Counted from the first letter of the stretch, positions 49,518-58,859 are shown. The stretch: 64,000 nt of DNA from Hydrogenibacillus sp. (GCA_014896255.1 JADBKT010000008.1:1-64000); one strand, 5' to 3'. Numbers and translations are program-made. Notes: generated by a model not told the origin, from the letters alone.

Positions 49518-50465
49518 GTGCGCGCGGTGTATGTGAGCCGACCCGAAGGCGGCTTGATGACGGCGGAAGCGATCGAGAAAAACAGCTGGATCCACCTGAC
49601 GGCGCCGTCCGACGACGAACTGCGCGAGGCGGCGGAGGCCGCGTTCGTGCCGGAGGCGCTCTTGCGCGCCGCGCTCGACCCCGACGAGCAACCGCGGATC
49701 GAACGACGCGACGGCGCGGTGCTGATCGTCATCCACGTGCCGTACGAAGATCTTGCGGCGCGCAAGTCGAAGGACGGACCGATCTATCGCCTCATGCCCG
49801 TCGGCATCGTCCACGGGAAAGACCACCTGGTGACCGTCGCCCGGCGCGAGGTCCCGCTCTTTGCGCCTTTTTTCCAGGGCCGGATGAACGGCTTGGCCAC
49901 GCATATGAAAACGCGCCTCACGCTCAAAATCTTGGTCGCCGTCGCCGCGGCGTACTTGAAAACCGTCCACGCCGTGCAGCGCGACGTCGAACAGGCGGAA
50001 ACCGAACTCGCCCGCTCCTACCGTAATGACGAGCTGTATACGCTGCTTTTCGCCGACGAAAGCCTGATCTATCTCGAGACGTCCTTGGCCCAGATGCGCG
50101 CGGTGCTGCGTAAAATCCAAAACGGCGATTACATTAAACTATATGCGGATGATGCCGATCTGCTGGAAGATGCGGTGATCGACCTGGAGCAGGCGCTGGG
50201 CGCCGCAGAAGTGCATCAGCAGAAGCTGAACAACGTCATGGACGCCTACGGCAACGTGATCCAGATCAATGTGAACGCCGTCTTAAAACTGCTCACCGCG
50301 CTGACGGTCCTGCTTTCGGTGCCGATTTTGCTGGCCAGCGTCTTTTCGATGAACGTCCCACTGTACATCGAAGACCGTCCGCACGGCTTTCTCATCGTGA
50401 TGACGCTGATGTCCGTCGTGACGGCGACGGTGGGGTGGGTTTTTTATCGTTTGCGGTTCTTTTGA
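49518..50465 (+). CDS. CorA family paralogue 3, SMN in place of GMN
   Basis: 315 residues from GTG 49518 with taaggggg upstream, 11 bases after copy 2. The body is of CorA type (HMKTRLTLKILVAVAAAYLK, DESLIYLETSLAQMRAVLRK, VIQINVNAVLKLLTALTVLL) with two C-terminal helices. The filter motif is SVFSMNVPLYI: Gly of GMN is replaced by Ser. Conservation of the rest of the protein argues against simple decay. Its last residues YRLRFF repeat the ends of copy 1 (YRMRLF), showing common origin. Confidence 0.88.
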   Translation: MRAVYVSRPEGGLMTAEAIEKNSWIHLTAPSDDELREAAEAAFVPEALLRAALDPDEQPRIERRDGAVLIVIHVPYEDLAARKSKDGPIYRLMPVGIVHGKDHLVTVARREVPLFAPFFQGRMNGLATHMKTRLTLKILVAVAAAYLKTVHAVQRDVEQAETELARSYRNDELYTLLFADESLIYLETSLAQMRAVLRKIQNGDYIKLYADDADLLEDAVIDLEQALGAAEVHQQKLNNVMDAYGNVIQINVNAVLKLLTALTVLLSVPILLASVFSMNVPLYIEDRPHGFLIVMTLMSVVTATVGWVFYRLRFF

Positions 50466-50524
50466 TGTGGAGATCCCATCCGATGGGGACTTCAGGTCGG
50501 GACACGGGAAAGGAGAAGAGATCG

Positions 50525-51040
50525 ATGCGTATCCGGCACGTGGGGCGGACGGCGTTCAGTTTAAGCGCTCTCGTTTATCTCATCATCGGGGCGTTGTTTG
50601 CTTTGCCGAAAGTCTCGGCGCCGTTCGACACCTCCTTTTTGCCGCCGCTCATCGCCGGTTTCAACGCTCTGGCGACGGTCTTTTTGCTGTTCGCCTATGC
50701 CGCCATCCGTCGTCGGCAGATCGAGACGCACCGCCGTTGGATCTTCGCCGCCCTCGCCTCGACGGCGTTGTTTTTGATCAGCTATGTGACCTATCATCTG
50801 ACGACGCCTTCCACGCCATACGGCGGGAGCGGCGCGCTGAAAATCATCTATTACGTCCTCTTGATCAGCCACATCGTCCTCGCCGCGGTCATCGTTCCGC
50901 TCGTCCTTTTGGCGCTCTTCCGCGGCTTGAACCGCGAAGACGCCAAACATCGGCGCATCGTCCGCTATGCCTATCCGCTGTGGCTGTATGTGTCCTTAAG
51001 CGGTGTGCTCGTCTATCTCATGATCGCTCCGTACTATTGA
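50525..51040 (+). CDS. DUF420 membrane protein, CtaM/YozB-like
   Basis: 171 residues, four to five membrane helices; ATG 50525 follows aaaggagaag. Motifs IETHRRWIFAALASTALFLI and SYVTYH near residue 90, ILLISHIVLAAVIVPLVLLA-like YYVLLISHIVLAAVIVPLVL, and KHRRIVRYAYPLWLYVSLSG with spaced conserved histidines are typical. CtaM of staphylococci is needed to mature heme A oxidases, so the link to the caa3 oxidase genes 4 kb downstream is plausible. It is close behind corA3 (60 bases) but likely a separate function. Confidence 0.82.
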   Translation: MRIRHVGRTAFSLSALVYLIIGALFALPKVSAPFDTSFLPPLIAGFNALATVFLLFAYAAIRRRQIETHRRWIFAALASTALFLISYVTYHLTTPSTPYGGSGALKIIYYVLLISHIVLAAVIVPLVLLALFRGLNREDAKHRRIVRYAYPLWLYVSLSGVLVYLMIAPYY

Positions 51041-51071
51041 GCGCGCGCCCGATCGGGGCAGGCGTCGAGGT

Positions 51072-51692
51072 CTATGGGAGGCGGCGCGCGTTCCGCTCGG
51101 CGTTTTCCCACAGGGTGAGCGCGAACATCGTCTTTAAATCGCAGATCTCGCCGCGCGCTGCGGCCGCTTTCGCTTCGTCCAGGGTATAGAGGACGAGATC
51201 GACGAACTCGTCATTGTCCGGCCGGGCCGCTCCGGGGGTGAGGTCTTTCGCTTCATAAAAATGCATTGCCTCGTCGGCAAAGCCGGGCGAGGAGTAAAAC
51301 ACGCCGAGACTCCGCCACGACCGCGCCGTAAAACCGGTCTCTTCCAACAGTTCGCGCTTGGCGTCATCGAGCGGCGCGGAACCCGGCTCGCGTTTGCCGG
51401 CCGGGATCTCCAGCGTCACGCGGCCGAGGGGCAGGCGGTATTGCCGGACGAGGACGATGCGCGGCGTTCGGGCATCGTCAACGACGGCCAAGACGGCGAC
51501 GGCCCCGGGGTGATGAACGACTTCCCGCGGCGCCGTCTTGCCGTTCGGCAGGCGCACGGTGTAGAGGGCGAGTTCGATGATCCGCCCGCGGTAGATCGTC
51601 TCGCGCGACAGAGGCACTTCTTCGAGCGCCGCATCGTGCCTGTGATCCGGGATTTTCGCGTCGCGCGCCTCTTTTCGCCGAGAACCCATCAT
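51072..51692 (-). CDS. nudF: NUDIX hydrolase, ADP-ribose pyrophosphatase type
   Basis: 206 residues from tandem ATGs at 51692/51689 with aagggagga upstream. The Nudix box is AGKREPGSAPLDDAKRELLE with ETGF following, near residue 105, preceded by VRLPNGKTAPREVVHHPGAV and IVLVRQYRLPLGRVTLEIP, typical of NudF/NudE-type enzymes splitting ADP-ribose to AMP and ribose-5-phosphate. The N-terminus overlaps the stop of the upstream ubiD-like gene by four bases, so the two are co-transcribed. Confidence 0.9.
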   Translation of the reverse strand: MMGSRRKEARDAKIPDHRHDAALEEVPLSRETIYRGRIIELALYTVRLPNGKTAPREVVHHPGAVAVLAVVDDARTPRIVLVRQYRLPLGRVTLEIPAGKREPGSAPLDDAKRELLEETGFTARSWRSLGVFYSSPGFADEAMHFYEAKDLTPGAARPDNDEFVDLVLYTLDEAKAAAARGEICDLKTMFALTLWENAERNARRLP

Positions 51693-53488
51693 CTGCGTCC
51701 TCCCTTGGTGGCGTAAGGTTGCGGAAAATATTCGCGCCAGCGCCGGTCGACGCGCGCTTGCGTCTCCGGATCGACTTCCACGGTGACGGGGTAAAACGGC
51801 TTCATGCGGGCGTCGATCACGATCGGCAGGCGAAAGCCGAGGCGATTGTGCCCGACCATCGTCTCCGCATACACATCGTGTGCCGGGTCGAAGCGGGTGA
51901 ATACCGTCCACAAAAAGGCCGTCTGATCGCGCGTTGTCGCCTCGGCGTCGTCGACCAGGAGGACGAGGGGAAAGCGCCGGAGCGCCTCGACGTGCCGCGC
52001 CGTTTCGACCAGACGCTCGGGCGCTTTTTCGTCTTCGGCATACGGCCGACCGGAGAGGACGAGCACCCCCGGGGAGAACGCGCGCACCGCTTGGATGCCG
52101 GGCAGTTCCGGGCCGTCGTAATGCTCGGGCAACGCGCGCACCGGTTCGCCGACGCCGACGATGAGCATCTTGCTGCCGTGGTTGAAGCGTCGCCCGGTGT
52201 AATCGAGGGTGTCCATCGCCGTCTCGGACAGGATGATGACGTCCCGTTCCGGCTGAACACGCGTGAGCACCGCCGTAATGAGCGATCGGAAATCGGCGAG
52301 GTCGACCGGTTGATCGGTGACGATCAAACATTTGGTCAGCGTGAGCTGCCCTTCCCCCAAGATGCGCAGCGCATGGGTGAGGGCCTCGCGCGGGTAGCTT
52401 TCCCGCACGACCGCCCCGCTCAAGGCGTGAAAGCCGGTCTCGGCATACGACCAGAGGGCTTTTACCCCCGGCATGACGAGCGGGTAAAAAGGGCTGAGGA
52501 GGCGCTGCAGGTATTCGCCGATCCAGTAGTCCTCCTGGATCGGCTTGCCGACGACCGTCGCCGGATAGACGGCGTCGCGCCGGCGATAGACGCGCTTGAG
52601 CTGGAACACCGGAAAATCATGGACGAGCGAATAGTAACCGTAATGGTCGCCGAACGGTCCTTCCGGCGCGCGTGTGTAGGGCGGCACAAGGCCGACGAGG
52701 GCGAATTCCGCTTCGGCGATCAGGGCGTGCGGCGCCTCTTCCGGGCGCACCCGGGCCAGTTTCTGGCCGAGCAAAAACGAGGCGAAGAGGAGCTCCGGAA
52801 CGGCTTCCGGGAGCGGCGCGACGGCGCTCACGATGAGGGCCGGCGGGCCGCCCAGGAACACCGTGACCGGCAGCGCCTCACCGCGCCTTTCCGCGACATG
52901 GTAGTGAAAGCCGCCGCCTTTGTGGATCTGCCAGTGCATGCCGGTCGTCTTCGGGCCGGTGATCTGCATCCGGTAGATGCCGAGGTTGCCCTGCCGCGTC
53001 TCGGGATGTTCGGTGTAGACGAGCGGCAAGGTGAGAAAGGGGCCGCCGTCTTCCGGCCAGCTGGTAAGCGCCGGAAGCGCGGTGAGGTCAAAATCGTCGT
53101 CGCGCACCTCAAGAACCGGTGCCTGCTCGGGGCGGACGTCTTTCAGCCCGAGGCCGAAGATGAGCGGCAGAAGCAAATCCCGCGCCCCCCACAACGCCTT
53201 CGGTGACGGCGGGAGCCATTCCGGCAAGCGCTGGACGATCGTTTCCACCACTTTTTCCGGCCGCGTCCCGAGGGCCCGTTCGAGGCGCTCCGGCGTCCCG
53301 AACAGATTCGTCGCCACCGGGAAGGCGCGGCCTTTGACGTTGGTAAAGAGGAGGGCCGGCCCGCCTTCGGCGATGACGCGGCGGTGAATTTCGGCGAGTT
53401 CAAGGTGCGCCTCCACGGGCGCTTCGACGCGGACGAGCTCGCCGTCCGCTTCGAGCGCCTGGAGAAAGGCGCGGAGATTTGGAAACAT
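51689..53488 (-). CDS. UbiD family decarboxylase (menaquinone-type)
   Basis: 599 residues from ATG 53488 with gaaggag upstream. The prenyl-FMN-dependent decarboxylase family is shown by GNLGIYRMQITGPKTTGMHW, QIHKGGGFHYHVAERRGE, and APEGPFGDHYGYYSLVHDFP near residue 280 (catalytic Glu) with the Arg upstream; VGKPIQEDYWIGEYLQRLL and the C-terminal dimer part follow. In length and motif pattern (WQIHK) it resembles the futalosine-route menaquinone decarboxylase (MqnL/MqnP group), but no other mqn gene and no ubiX-type prenyltransferase is in this window. It overlaps nudF by four bases. Confidence 0.85.
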   Translation of the reverse strand: MFPNLRAFLQALEADGELVRVEAPVEAHLELAEIHRRVIAEGGPALLFTNVKGRAFPVATNLFGTPERLERALGTRPEKVVETIVQRLPEWLPPSPKALWGARDLLLPLIFGLGLKDVRPEQAPVLEVRDDDFDLTALPALTSWPEDGGPFLTLPLVYTEHPETRQGNLGIYRMQITGPKTTGMHWQIHKGGGFHYHVAERRGEALPVTVFLGGPPALIVSAVAPLPEAVPELLFASFLLGQKLARVRPEEAPHALIAEAEFALVGLVPPYTRAPEGPFGDHYGYYSLVHDFPVFQLKRVYRRRDAVYPATVVGKPIQEDYWIGEYLQRLLSPFYPLVMPGVKALWSYAETGFHALSGAVVRESYPREALTHALRILGEGQLTLTKCLIVTDQPVDLADFRSLITAVLTRVQPERDVIILSETAMDTLDYTGRRFNHGSKMLIVGVGEPVRALPEHYDGPELPGIQAVRAFSPGVLVLSGRPYAEDEKAPERLVETARHVEALRRFPLVLLVDDAEATTRDQTAFLWTVFTRFDPAHDVYAETMVGHNRLGFRLPIVIDARMKPFYPVTVEVDPETQARVDRRWREYFPQPYATKGGRR

Positions 53489-53559
53489 CGCCTTTCGCTC
53501 CTTCATCGATGATGCGTGGATGATGCGTGCTCCGTACCCGGAAAAGGTCCGTGAACCCG

Positions 53560-54978
53560 TCACATCAGCGGCGAAAAAAGCCGGGCCACCGATTCGATCG
53601 CCTGCTGGCGAAGAGGACGGGCGAGAAAACGGTATAAGTCGACTTCCTCGCTGTCGCCGAAGTCGCGTTCGAATTGCTCGGCGGCCGCTTCCGCCGCCGA
53701 TTTGCTGTAGAGGTAGTAATTGGCTTCGAAGTTCAGCTCAAAGCTCCGCGTGTCCATATTCGCCGTACCGATTGAGACGACGACGTCGTCGGCAAGCACC
53801 ACTTTGGCGTGTAAAAACCCCTTGCGGTAGCGGTAGATGCGCACCCCGGCGGCGGCGAGTTCGGCGATGTACGACGTCGAGGCGTAAAACACGAGACGGT
53901 GATCCGGATAACTCGGCAACACAATGCGCACGTCGATGCCGGCGATGGCCGCCGTCTTGAGCGCCATGAGCACGGAATCGTCGGGCACGAGATACGGCGT
54001 GGCGATCCATACGCGCCGCGACGCTCCCATGATCAAAAGCAGCGTGGCGTGCTGAATCGCCGGAAAAGGCGAATCGGGACCGCTGGCGATGAGCTGCATC
54101 GGCGTATATCCGATCTTTTGAGGGATCGGCGGAAAATATGCCGGCCCCTCGAACGGCCGCCCGCTGGCGAACGCCCAGTCGGCCTGAAACAGCGCCTGCA
54201 GGCTGTGGACCGCCTCGCCTTCGACGCGCAGGTGCGTATCGCGCCAAAATCCCAACCGTTTGTGTTCGCCGAGGTACTCATCGCCGATGTTGAACCCGCC
54301 GAGGTACCCGATGCGGCCGTCGACGACGGTGATTTTACGGTGATAGCGGAAGTTGAGTTTGCGGCTGATGATCGGAATCGTCACCGGCAAAAAGACGGCC
54401 AACTGTACGCCGTGGTCGAGGAGCTCCCGGCGGTAGGCGCGGGACAGCCAAACGGAGCCGACGTGGTCGTAGAGCAGGCGAACTTCGACGCCGGATCGGA
54501 CCCGCTCCAGCAGGATGTCTTTCAGGCGCGACCCGAGCCGGTCGTGGCGGACGATGTAGTAGGCGAGGTGAATATGATGCCGCGCCCGGCGGAGGTCTTC
54601 CAACATCGCTTCGAACAGCGGACCGCCGCTGTAAAAATATTGAACGGCGTTGTTCGTCGTGATCGGCGCACGGGACGCGTATCCGCCGACGTGAGCCAGG
54701 CGGCGGATGAGCGGATGATCTCCTTCTGTCGTCTCCATTTGGCTGAGCTCGTCGAGCGCTCGGAAGTCGAGGTCTTCTTTCGATCGGACGGCGCGCGTCT
54801 TGCGCATGTTGCGCCCGAAGAGCAAATACAAGACGAAGCCGACGACGGGAATGAAAATGAGCACGAGCAACCAGGCGATCGTCCGAGAAGGGCTGCGCTT
54901 CTCCATGATGATGACGATGCCGATGAGGATGCTCGAGGCGATCAACAACCATCCGATGATGGCCAGCAGGTGTTCCAT
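53560..54978 (-). CDS. cls: Cardiolipin synthase
   Basis: 472 residues. Two N-terminal membrane helices (LLAIIGWLLIASSILIGIVI and TIAWLLVLIFIPVVGFVLYL), then two phospholipase D (HKD) motifs: FRYHRKITVVDGRIGYLGGF near residue 220 and FLHAKVVLADDVVVSIGTAN near 400. It condenses two phosphatidylglycerols to cardiolipin at the membrane. ATG 54978 follows gagggag. It is divergent from ctaC, with about 270 bases between them containing two inverted repeats. Confidence 0.94.
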   Translation of the reverse strand: MEHLLAIIGWLLIASSILIGIVIIMEKRSPSRTIAWLLVLIFIPVVGFVLYLLFGRNMRKTRAVRSKEDLDFRALDELSQMETTEGDHPLIRRLAHVGGYASRAPITTNNAVQYFYSGGPLFEAMLEDLRRARHHIHLAYYIVRHDRLGSRLKDILLERVRSGVEVRLLYDHVGSVWLSRAYRRELLDHGVQLAVFLPVTIPIISRKLNFRYHRKITVVDGRIGYLGGFNIGDEYLGEHKRLGFWRDTHLRVEGEAVHSLQALFQADWAFASGRPFEGPAYFPPIPQKIGYTPMQLIASGPDSPFPAIQHATLLLIMGASRRVWIATPYLVPDDSVLMALKTAAIAGIDVRIVLPSYPDHRLVFYASTSYIAELAAAGVRIYRYRKGFLHAKVVLADDVVVSIGTANMDTRSFELNFEANYYLYSKSAAEAAAEQFERDFGDSEEVDLYRFLARPLRQQAIESVARLFSPLM

Positions 54979-55052
54979 CGTCTCCCTCGCTTATGCCCTC
55001 GTTGTCCCCAATTGTACCGGATTATCGGGCGAACCACAAAAGCGCAGAAGGC

Positions 55053-55071
55053 ATCCGGCGAATCGCCGGAT
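55053..55071. promoter_or_regulatory. Perfect 9-bp palindrome between cls and ctaC
   Basis: atccggcga, one base, tcgccggat: a perfect inverted repeat in the divergent cls/ctaC spacer, 110 bp upstream of the ctaC -35. It could be an operator for either gene. The region also has a small hairpin, ccaccgt / acggtgg, at 55144-55161 just before the ctaC promoter, without a T-run. Confidence 0.4.
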
Positions 55072-55178
55072 CAAACGGTACGCAATTTGCAAATAGTAAA
55101 AAAGTGGCCAAAAGCCCATCGGAATGTGAACAAATTCCGAACTCCACCGTTTTCACGGTGGTAATTCTCACCGGTCGA

Positions 55179-55208
55179 TTGACGGATTCTGAAACAAACT
55201 TGTAGAAT
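55179..55208 (+). promoter_or_regulatory. Sigma-A promoter of the cta operon
   Basis: ttgacg (55179-55184), 18 bases, tagaat (55203-55208), ending 39 bases before the ctaC start. A ribosome site aaaggggg (55232-55239) follows. No other good promoter is visible before ctaG. Confidence 0.6.
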
Positions 55209-55247
55209 GAGAATAGGATTTGACTGCTTGGAAAGGGGGATCCGTGC

Positions 55248-56360
55248 GTGCGGAAAGGGCGTTTCAAGAAATGGAACTTTGTTCCCATATTCACATTACT
55301 GGCTCTGGCCCTTGCCGGATGCGGCGATCCGCGGGTATCGGCGCTCGTCCCGCAGGGATCGAACGCGCGGGAATCGCTTTATCTCATTAAGCTAAGCGCT
55401 TACATTATGTTCGGCGTGATGGCCGTCGTCATTCTGCTTCTTGCCGTCGTTCTCATCCGTTTTCGGGCCAAAAAAGACGACGCGTCGATTCCCAAGCAGG
55501 TGGAAGGGAGCAACCTGCTCGAATTCATCTGGACGTCGATTCCGGTCCTCATCATCACCGTCTTGGCCGTCGTGACGCTGAATCTCACCTTCTCGATGGC
55601 CCAAGACCACAGCGATGATCCGAATGCGCTGAAACTTGAGGTCATCGCCCATCAATATTGGTGGGAATTCCGCTATCCGGATCTCGGCATCGTGACGGCA
55701 CAAGACTTGTATATTCCGGCGGGGAAAAAGATCAGCGTCGAGCTCTACTCCGCCGACGTCATCCACTCCTTCTGGGTGCCGGCGCTCACCGGGAAGATGG
55801 ATACCAACCCGGGGTATATCAAGGACGGTATACGGCAAAACGTGAACCGCTTCTCATTTGACGCAGAGACGACGGGGGTTTTTCTCGGCAAGTGCGCCGA
55901 GCTGTGCGGACCGTCCCACCCCTTGATGGAATTCAAAGTGATCGCCTTGAGCGAAGACGAATTCAACCGCTGGGCGGAACGGATGAAAGAACCCCCGGCC
56001 AAGGCGGCAAGCGCGCAGGTACAGGCCGGTGAACAGGTCTTTCAACAAAACTGCATGTCTTGCCACGCGGTGGACGCGACCGACACCGCGAACCGCCCGG
56101 GCCCGAACTTGGCCAACATCGGCAATCGCTTGACGATCGCCGGCGTGCTCCCGGCCGGGACGGACGAGGAGCGGGCGGAGAGTCTGAAGAAGTGGATCGA
56201 GGAGCCGAACCGCACGAAACCGCAGAACGACGTCCCGGGGACGGTCGTGATGCCGCCGTTTAAAGACCGGTTGAACGCGGAGCAGATGGACGATCTCCTT
56301 CGCTACCTGATGGAGCAGAAAATCGACGTCACGCCGCCGAAGACGGCGAAGGGGAACTGA
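55248..56360 (+). CDS. ctaC: Cytochrome caa3 oxidase subunit II with fused cytochrome c
   Basis: 370 residues; GTG 55248 with aaaggggg eight bases before it. Lipobox ALALAGCGD (Cys near residue 24), two membrane helices (about 40-65 and 85-105, FIWTSIPVLIITVLAVVTL), cupredoxin domain with the CuA site CAELCGPSHPLMEF near residue 205 plus VIHSFWVPAL, and a C-terminal cytochrome c domain with heme site NCMSCHAVD near residue 270 and distal Met in TVVMPPFKDRL. It carries electrons from the quinone/cytochrome pool to CtaD. First gene of the oxidase operon. Confidence 0.94.
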   Translation: MRKGRFKKWNFVPIFTLLALALAGCGDPRVSALVPQGSNARESLYLIKLSAYIMFGVMAVVILLLAVVLIRFRAKKDDASIPKQVEGSNLLEFIWTSIPVLIITVLAVVTLNLTFSMAQDHSDDPNALKLEVIAHQYWWEFRYPDLGIVTAQDLYIPAGKKISVELYSADVIHSFWVPALTGKMDTNPGYIKDGIRQNVNRFSFDAETTGVFLGKCAELCGPSHPLMEFKVIALSEDEFNRWAERMKEPPAKAASAQVQAGEQVFQQNCMSCHAVDATDTANRPGPNLANIGNRLTIAGVLPAGTDEERAESLKKWIEEPNRTKPQNDVPGTVVMPPFKDRLNAEQMDDLLRYLMEQKIDVTPPKTAKGN

Positions 56361-56390
56361 ACCGCGGATGAACGGAAAGGAGGACCTTGT

Positions 56391-58192
56391 ATGGCGACGA
56401 TCAGCGTGACCGCCCGGCAGGCGAAGAAAAAATCGCTGCTCTGGGATTATTTGACGACCGTCGATCATAAGAAGATCGCGCACCTGTACTTTTGGACGGG
56501 GCTGGTCTATTTTCTCATCGGCGGCCTGGAAGCGCTTTTGATCCGCACCCAGCTCGCGACGTCGCTGAACACCTTTTTGGACGGCAGGACGTACAACGAG
56601 ATTCTGTCCATGCACGGCACGACGATGATCTTTTTCGTCGCCATGCCGCTCTTGTTCGCCTTGATGAACGCCGTCGTGCCGCTCCAGATCGGGGCGCGCG
56701 ACCTCGCCTTTCCGTTCGTCAATGCGCTGAGCTACTGGCTGTATTTCTTCGGGGCGCTCCTTACGCACATCAGTTTTTTGACCGGCGATGTGCCGCAGGG
56801 CGGCTGGACCGGCTATTTTCCTCTTGCCCATCCGGATTTCTCCGGCTACGGCATGAGCTACTATGCGATCGGCTTGCAGCTGAGCGGCCTGGGGACGCTC
56901 CTTACGGGCATCAACTTCGTGGCGACGATCATCAACCTGCGCGCGCCGGGCATGACATACATGCGCATGCCGCTCTTCGTCTGGACGACGCTCATCGCCT
57001 CCATCCTCATCATGTTCGCTTTTCCGCCGCTTACATCTGGCAGCATCTCTTTTGGATTTTCGGACACCCGGAGGTGTACATCGTCGTTCTCCCGGCGTTC
57101 GGCATCTTCTCGGAAGTGATTCCCGTGTTTTCGCGGAAACGGCTTTTCGGTTACCCCGCGATGGTCGTGGCCACCGCGCTCATCGCCTTTTTCGGGTTCA
57201 TGGTCTGGGTCCACCACATGTTCACCGTCGGTTTGGGACCGCTCGCCAACGGCATCTTTGCCGTCGCGACGACGATCATCGCCGTCCCCACGGGAATCAA
57301 GATCTTCAACTGGATCTTCACCATGTGGGGCGGGAAACTCCGCATGACGTCGGCGATGCATTGGTCCGTCGGATTCATCATCACCTTCGTCATGGGCGGC
57401 GTGACGGGCGTGATGATGGCCCTCCCGCCGGCGGACTATCAATACCATGACACGTACTTCATCGTCGCCCATTTCCACTATGTGCTGATCGGCGGGACGG
57501 TGTTCTCCGTCTTCGCCGGGGCGTATTACTGGTGGCCGAAGATGTTCGGCCGCCTGCTCAACGAAACGTTGGGCAAGATTCACTTCTGGTTTTTCTTCAT
57601 CGGCTTCCACATGACGTTCTTGATCCAGCACTTCCTCGGCCTGTGGGGCATGCAGCGCCGCGTGTTCACCTACCTGCCGGGACAAGGCTTTGAGCTGCCG
57701 AACCTGGTGAGCACGATCGGCGCCTACCTCATGGCCGTCGGCGTGATCGTCTTTGCGATCAACATCGTCTACACCTTCGTCAAAGGGAAGCCGGCGCCGG
57801 ACGACCCGTGGGACGGCCGGACGCTGGAGTGGGCGACGCCGACGCCGGTGCCGGAGTACAACTTCGCCCGCCTGCCCCTCGTGCGCGGTCTCGATGCCTT
57901 CTGGTTGGAGAAACAAGCCGGAAACAAGACGGTGCCGCCGGCCGAACCGTATACCGACATCCACTTGCCCAACCCGTCGATCTTGCCCTTCATGATGTCG
58001 CTTACGCTGTTCATCGCCGGGCTCGGGTTCATCTTCAAAGAGCAATACCATCCCAACTTCCTCTACGTGGGCATCCTCGGCATCGTGCTGACCCTCGGCG
58101 TGATGTTCCTGCGCTCGGTGATCGACGATGAAGGATTCCATCTGCACAAAGACGACATCGAGCGGGAAGAGGCGAAAGGGGTGAACGTGTGA
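56391..58192 (+). pseudogene. ctaD: Cytochrome caa3 oxidase subunit I, split by internal deletion and frameshift
   Basis: The gene lies in two frames. The first (56391 to about 57033) holds residues 1-215, with HGTTMIFFVAMPLL near residue 80 and ending MFAFPPLT. The second, from about 57029 (YIWQHLFWIFGHPEVYIVVL) to 58192, holds the rest: WVHHMFTVGLGP copper ligands, HDTYFIVAHFHYVLIGGTVF heme a/a3 ligands and the long C-terminus. Relatives have about 25 residues (the VGL...FF...GGN stretch) between these two points; they are gone here. All metal ligands are otherwise retained. The deletion looks like an assembly or sequencing error because the rest of the oxidase locus is intact, but a real mutation is possible. 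Confidence 0.88.
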
Positions 58193-58857
58193 TGGGTTTG
58201 ACCACGGAAACGGGGCGCATAGGCGCCGCCGTTCGGGCGGCAGGGCGCATCGAGAGTGCGGCGCACGACAAAGCGCCGTCGATCGAACTGGCCACACAGG
58301 AAGGGCGCAACAAACTGATCGGCGTGTGGCTGTTCATCGCTGCGGAATCGGTGCTCTTCGCTTCCTTCTTTGCCGTGTATCTCGCGCTGCGGCACTCCAC
58401 CATGTCCGGCCCGACGACAAAAGAGCTGTTCGAACTGCCGCTGGTCTTTGCCGCGACGGCCCTGCTGCTCACGAGCAGCTTTACGAGCGTCATGGCCGTG
58501 CTCAACATGCGTCAGTTGAAAGCCGGGCCGATGAAAATGTGGCTCGCTTTGACGGGCTTGCTCGGATTGGCGTTTTTGCTGCTGGAGATCTATGAATTTA
58601 ACCATTACGTGCACATGAAGCACACGTTTGTGTCGAGCGCTTTCGGCACGTCGTTCTACAGCCTGGTCGGCTTTCACGGCGCGCACGTCACCTTCGGCCT
58701 GCTCTGGCTCTTCGCCCTGCTCGTGCGCAACGCCCGACGCGGCGTGACGCCGTATATCGCGCCGAAGGTCTATGCCTTCAGCCTTTACTGGCACTTCGTC
58801 GACCTCGTGTGGGTGTTCATCTTCACCGTCGTCTATCTCATGGGGAAGGTGGCGTAA
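58192..58857 (+). CDS. ctaE: Cytochrome caa3 oxidase subunit III
   Basis: 221 residues, five membrane helices. Motifs LIGVWLFIAAESVLFASFFA (with the conserved Glu) near residue 44, FYSLVGFHGAHVTFGLLWLF near 150, and SLYWHFVDLVWVFIFTVVYL at the end. ATG 58192 overlaps the ctaD stop and has aaaggggtg upstream. The N-terminal 40 residues (Arg/Ala-rich) are longer than in most subunits III. Confidence 0.93.
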   Translation: MGLTTETGRIGAAVRAAGRIESAAHDKAPSIELATQEGRNKLIGVWLFIAAESVLFASFFAVYLALRHSTMSGPTTKELFELPLVFAATALLLTSSFTSVMAVLNMRQLKAGPMKMWLALTGLLGLAFLLLEIYEFNHYVHMKHTFVSSAFGTSFYSLVGFHGAHVTFGLLWLFALLVRNARRGVTPYIAPKVYAFSLYWHFVDLVWVFIFTVVYLMGKVA

Positions 58858-58859
58858 AG

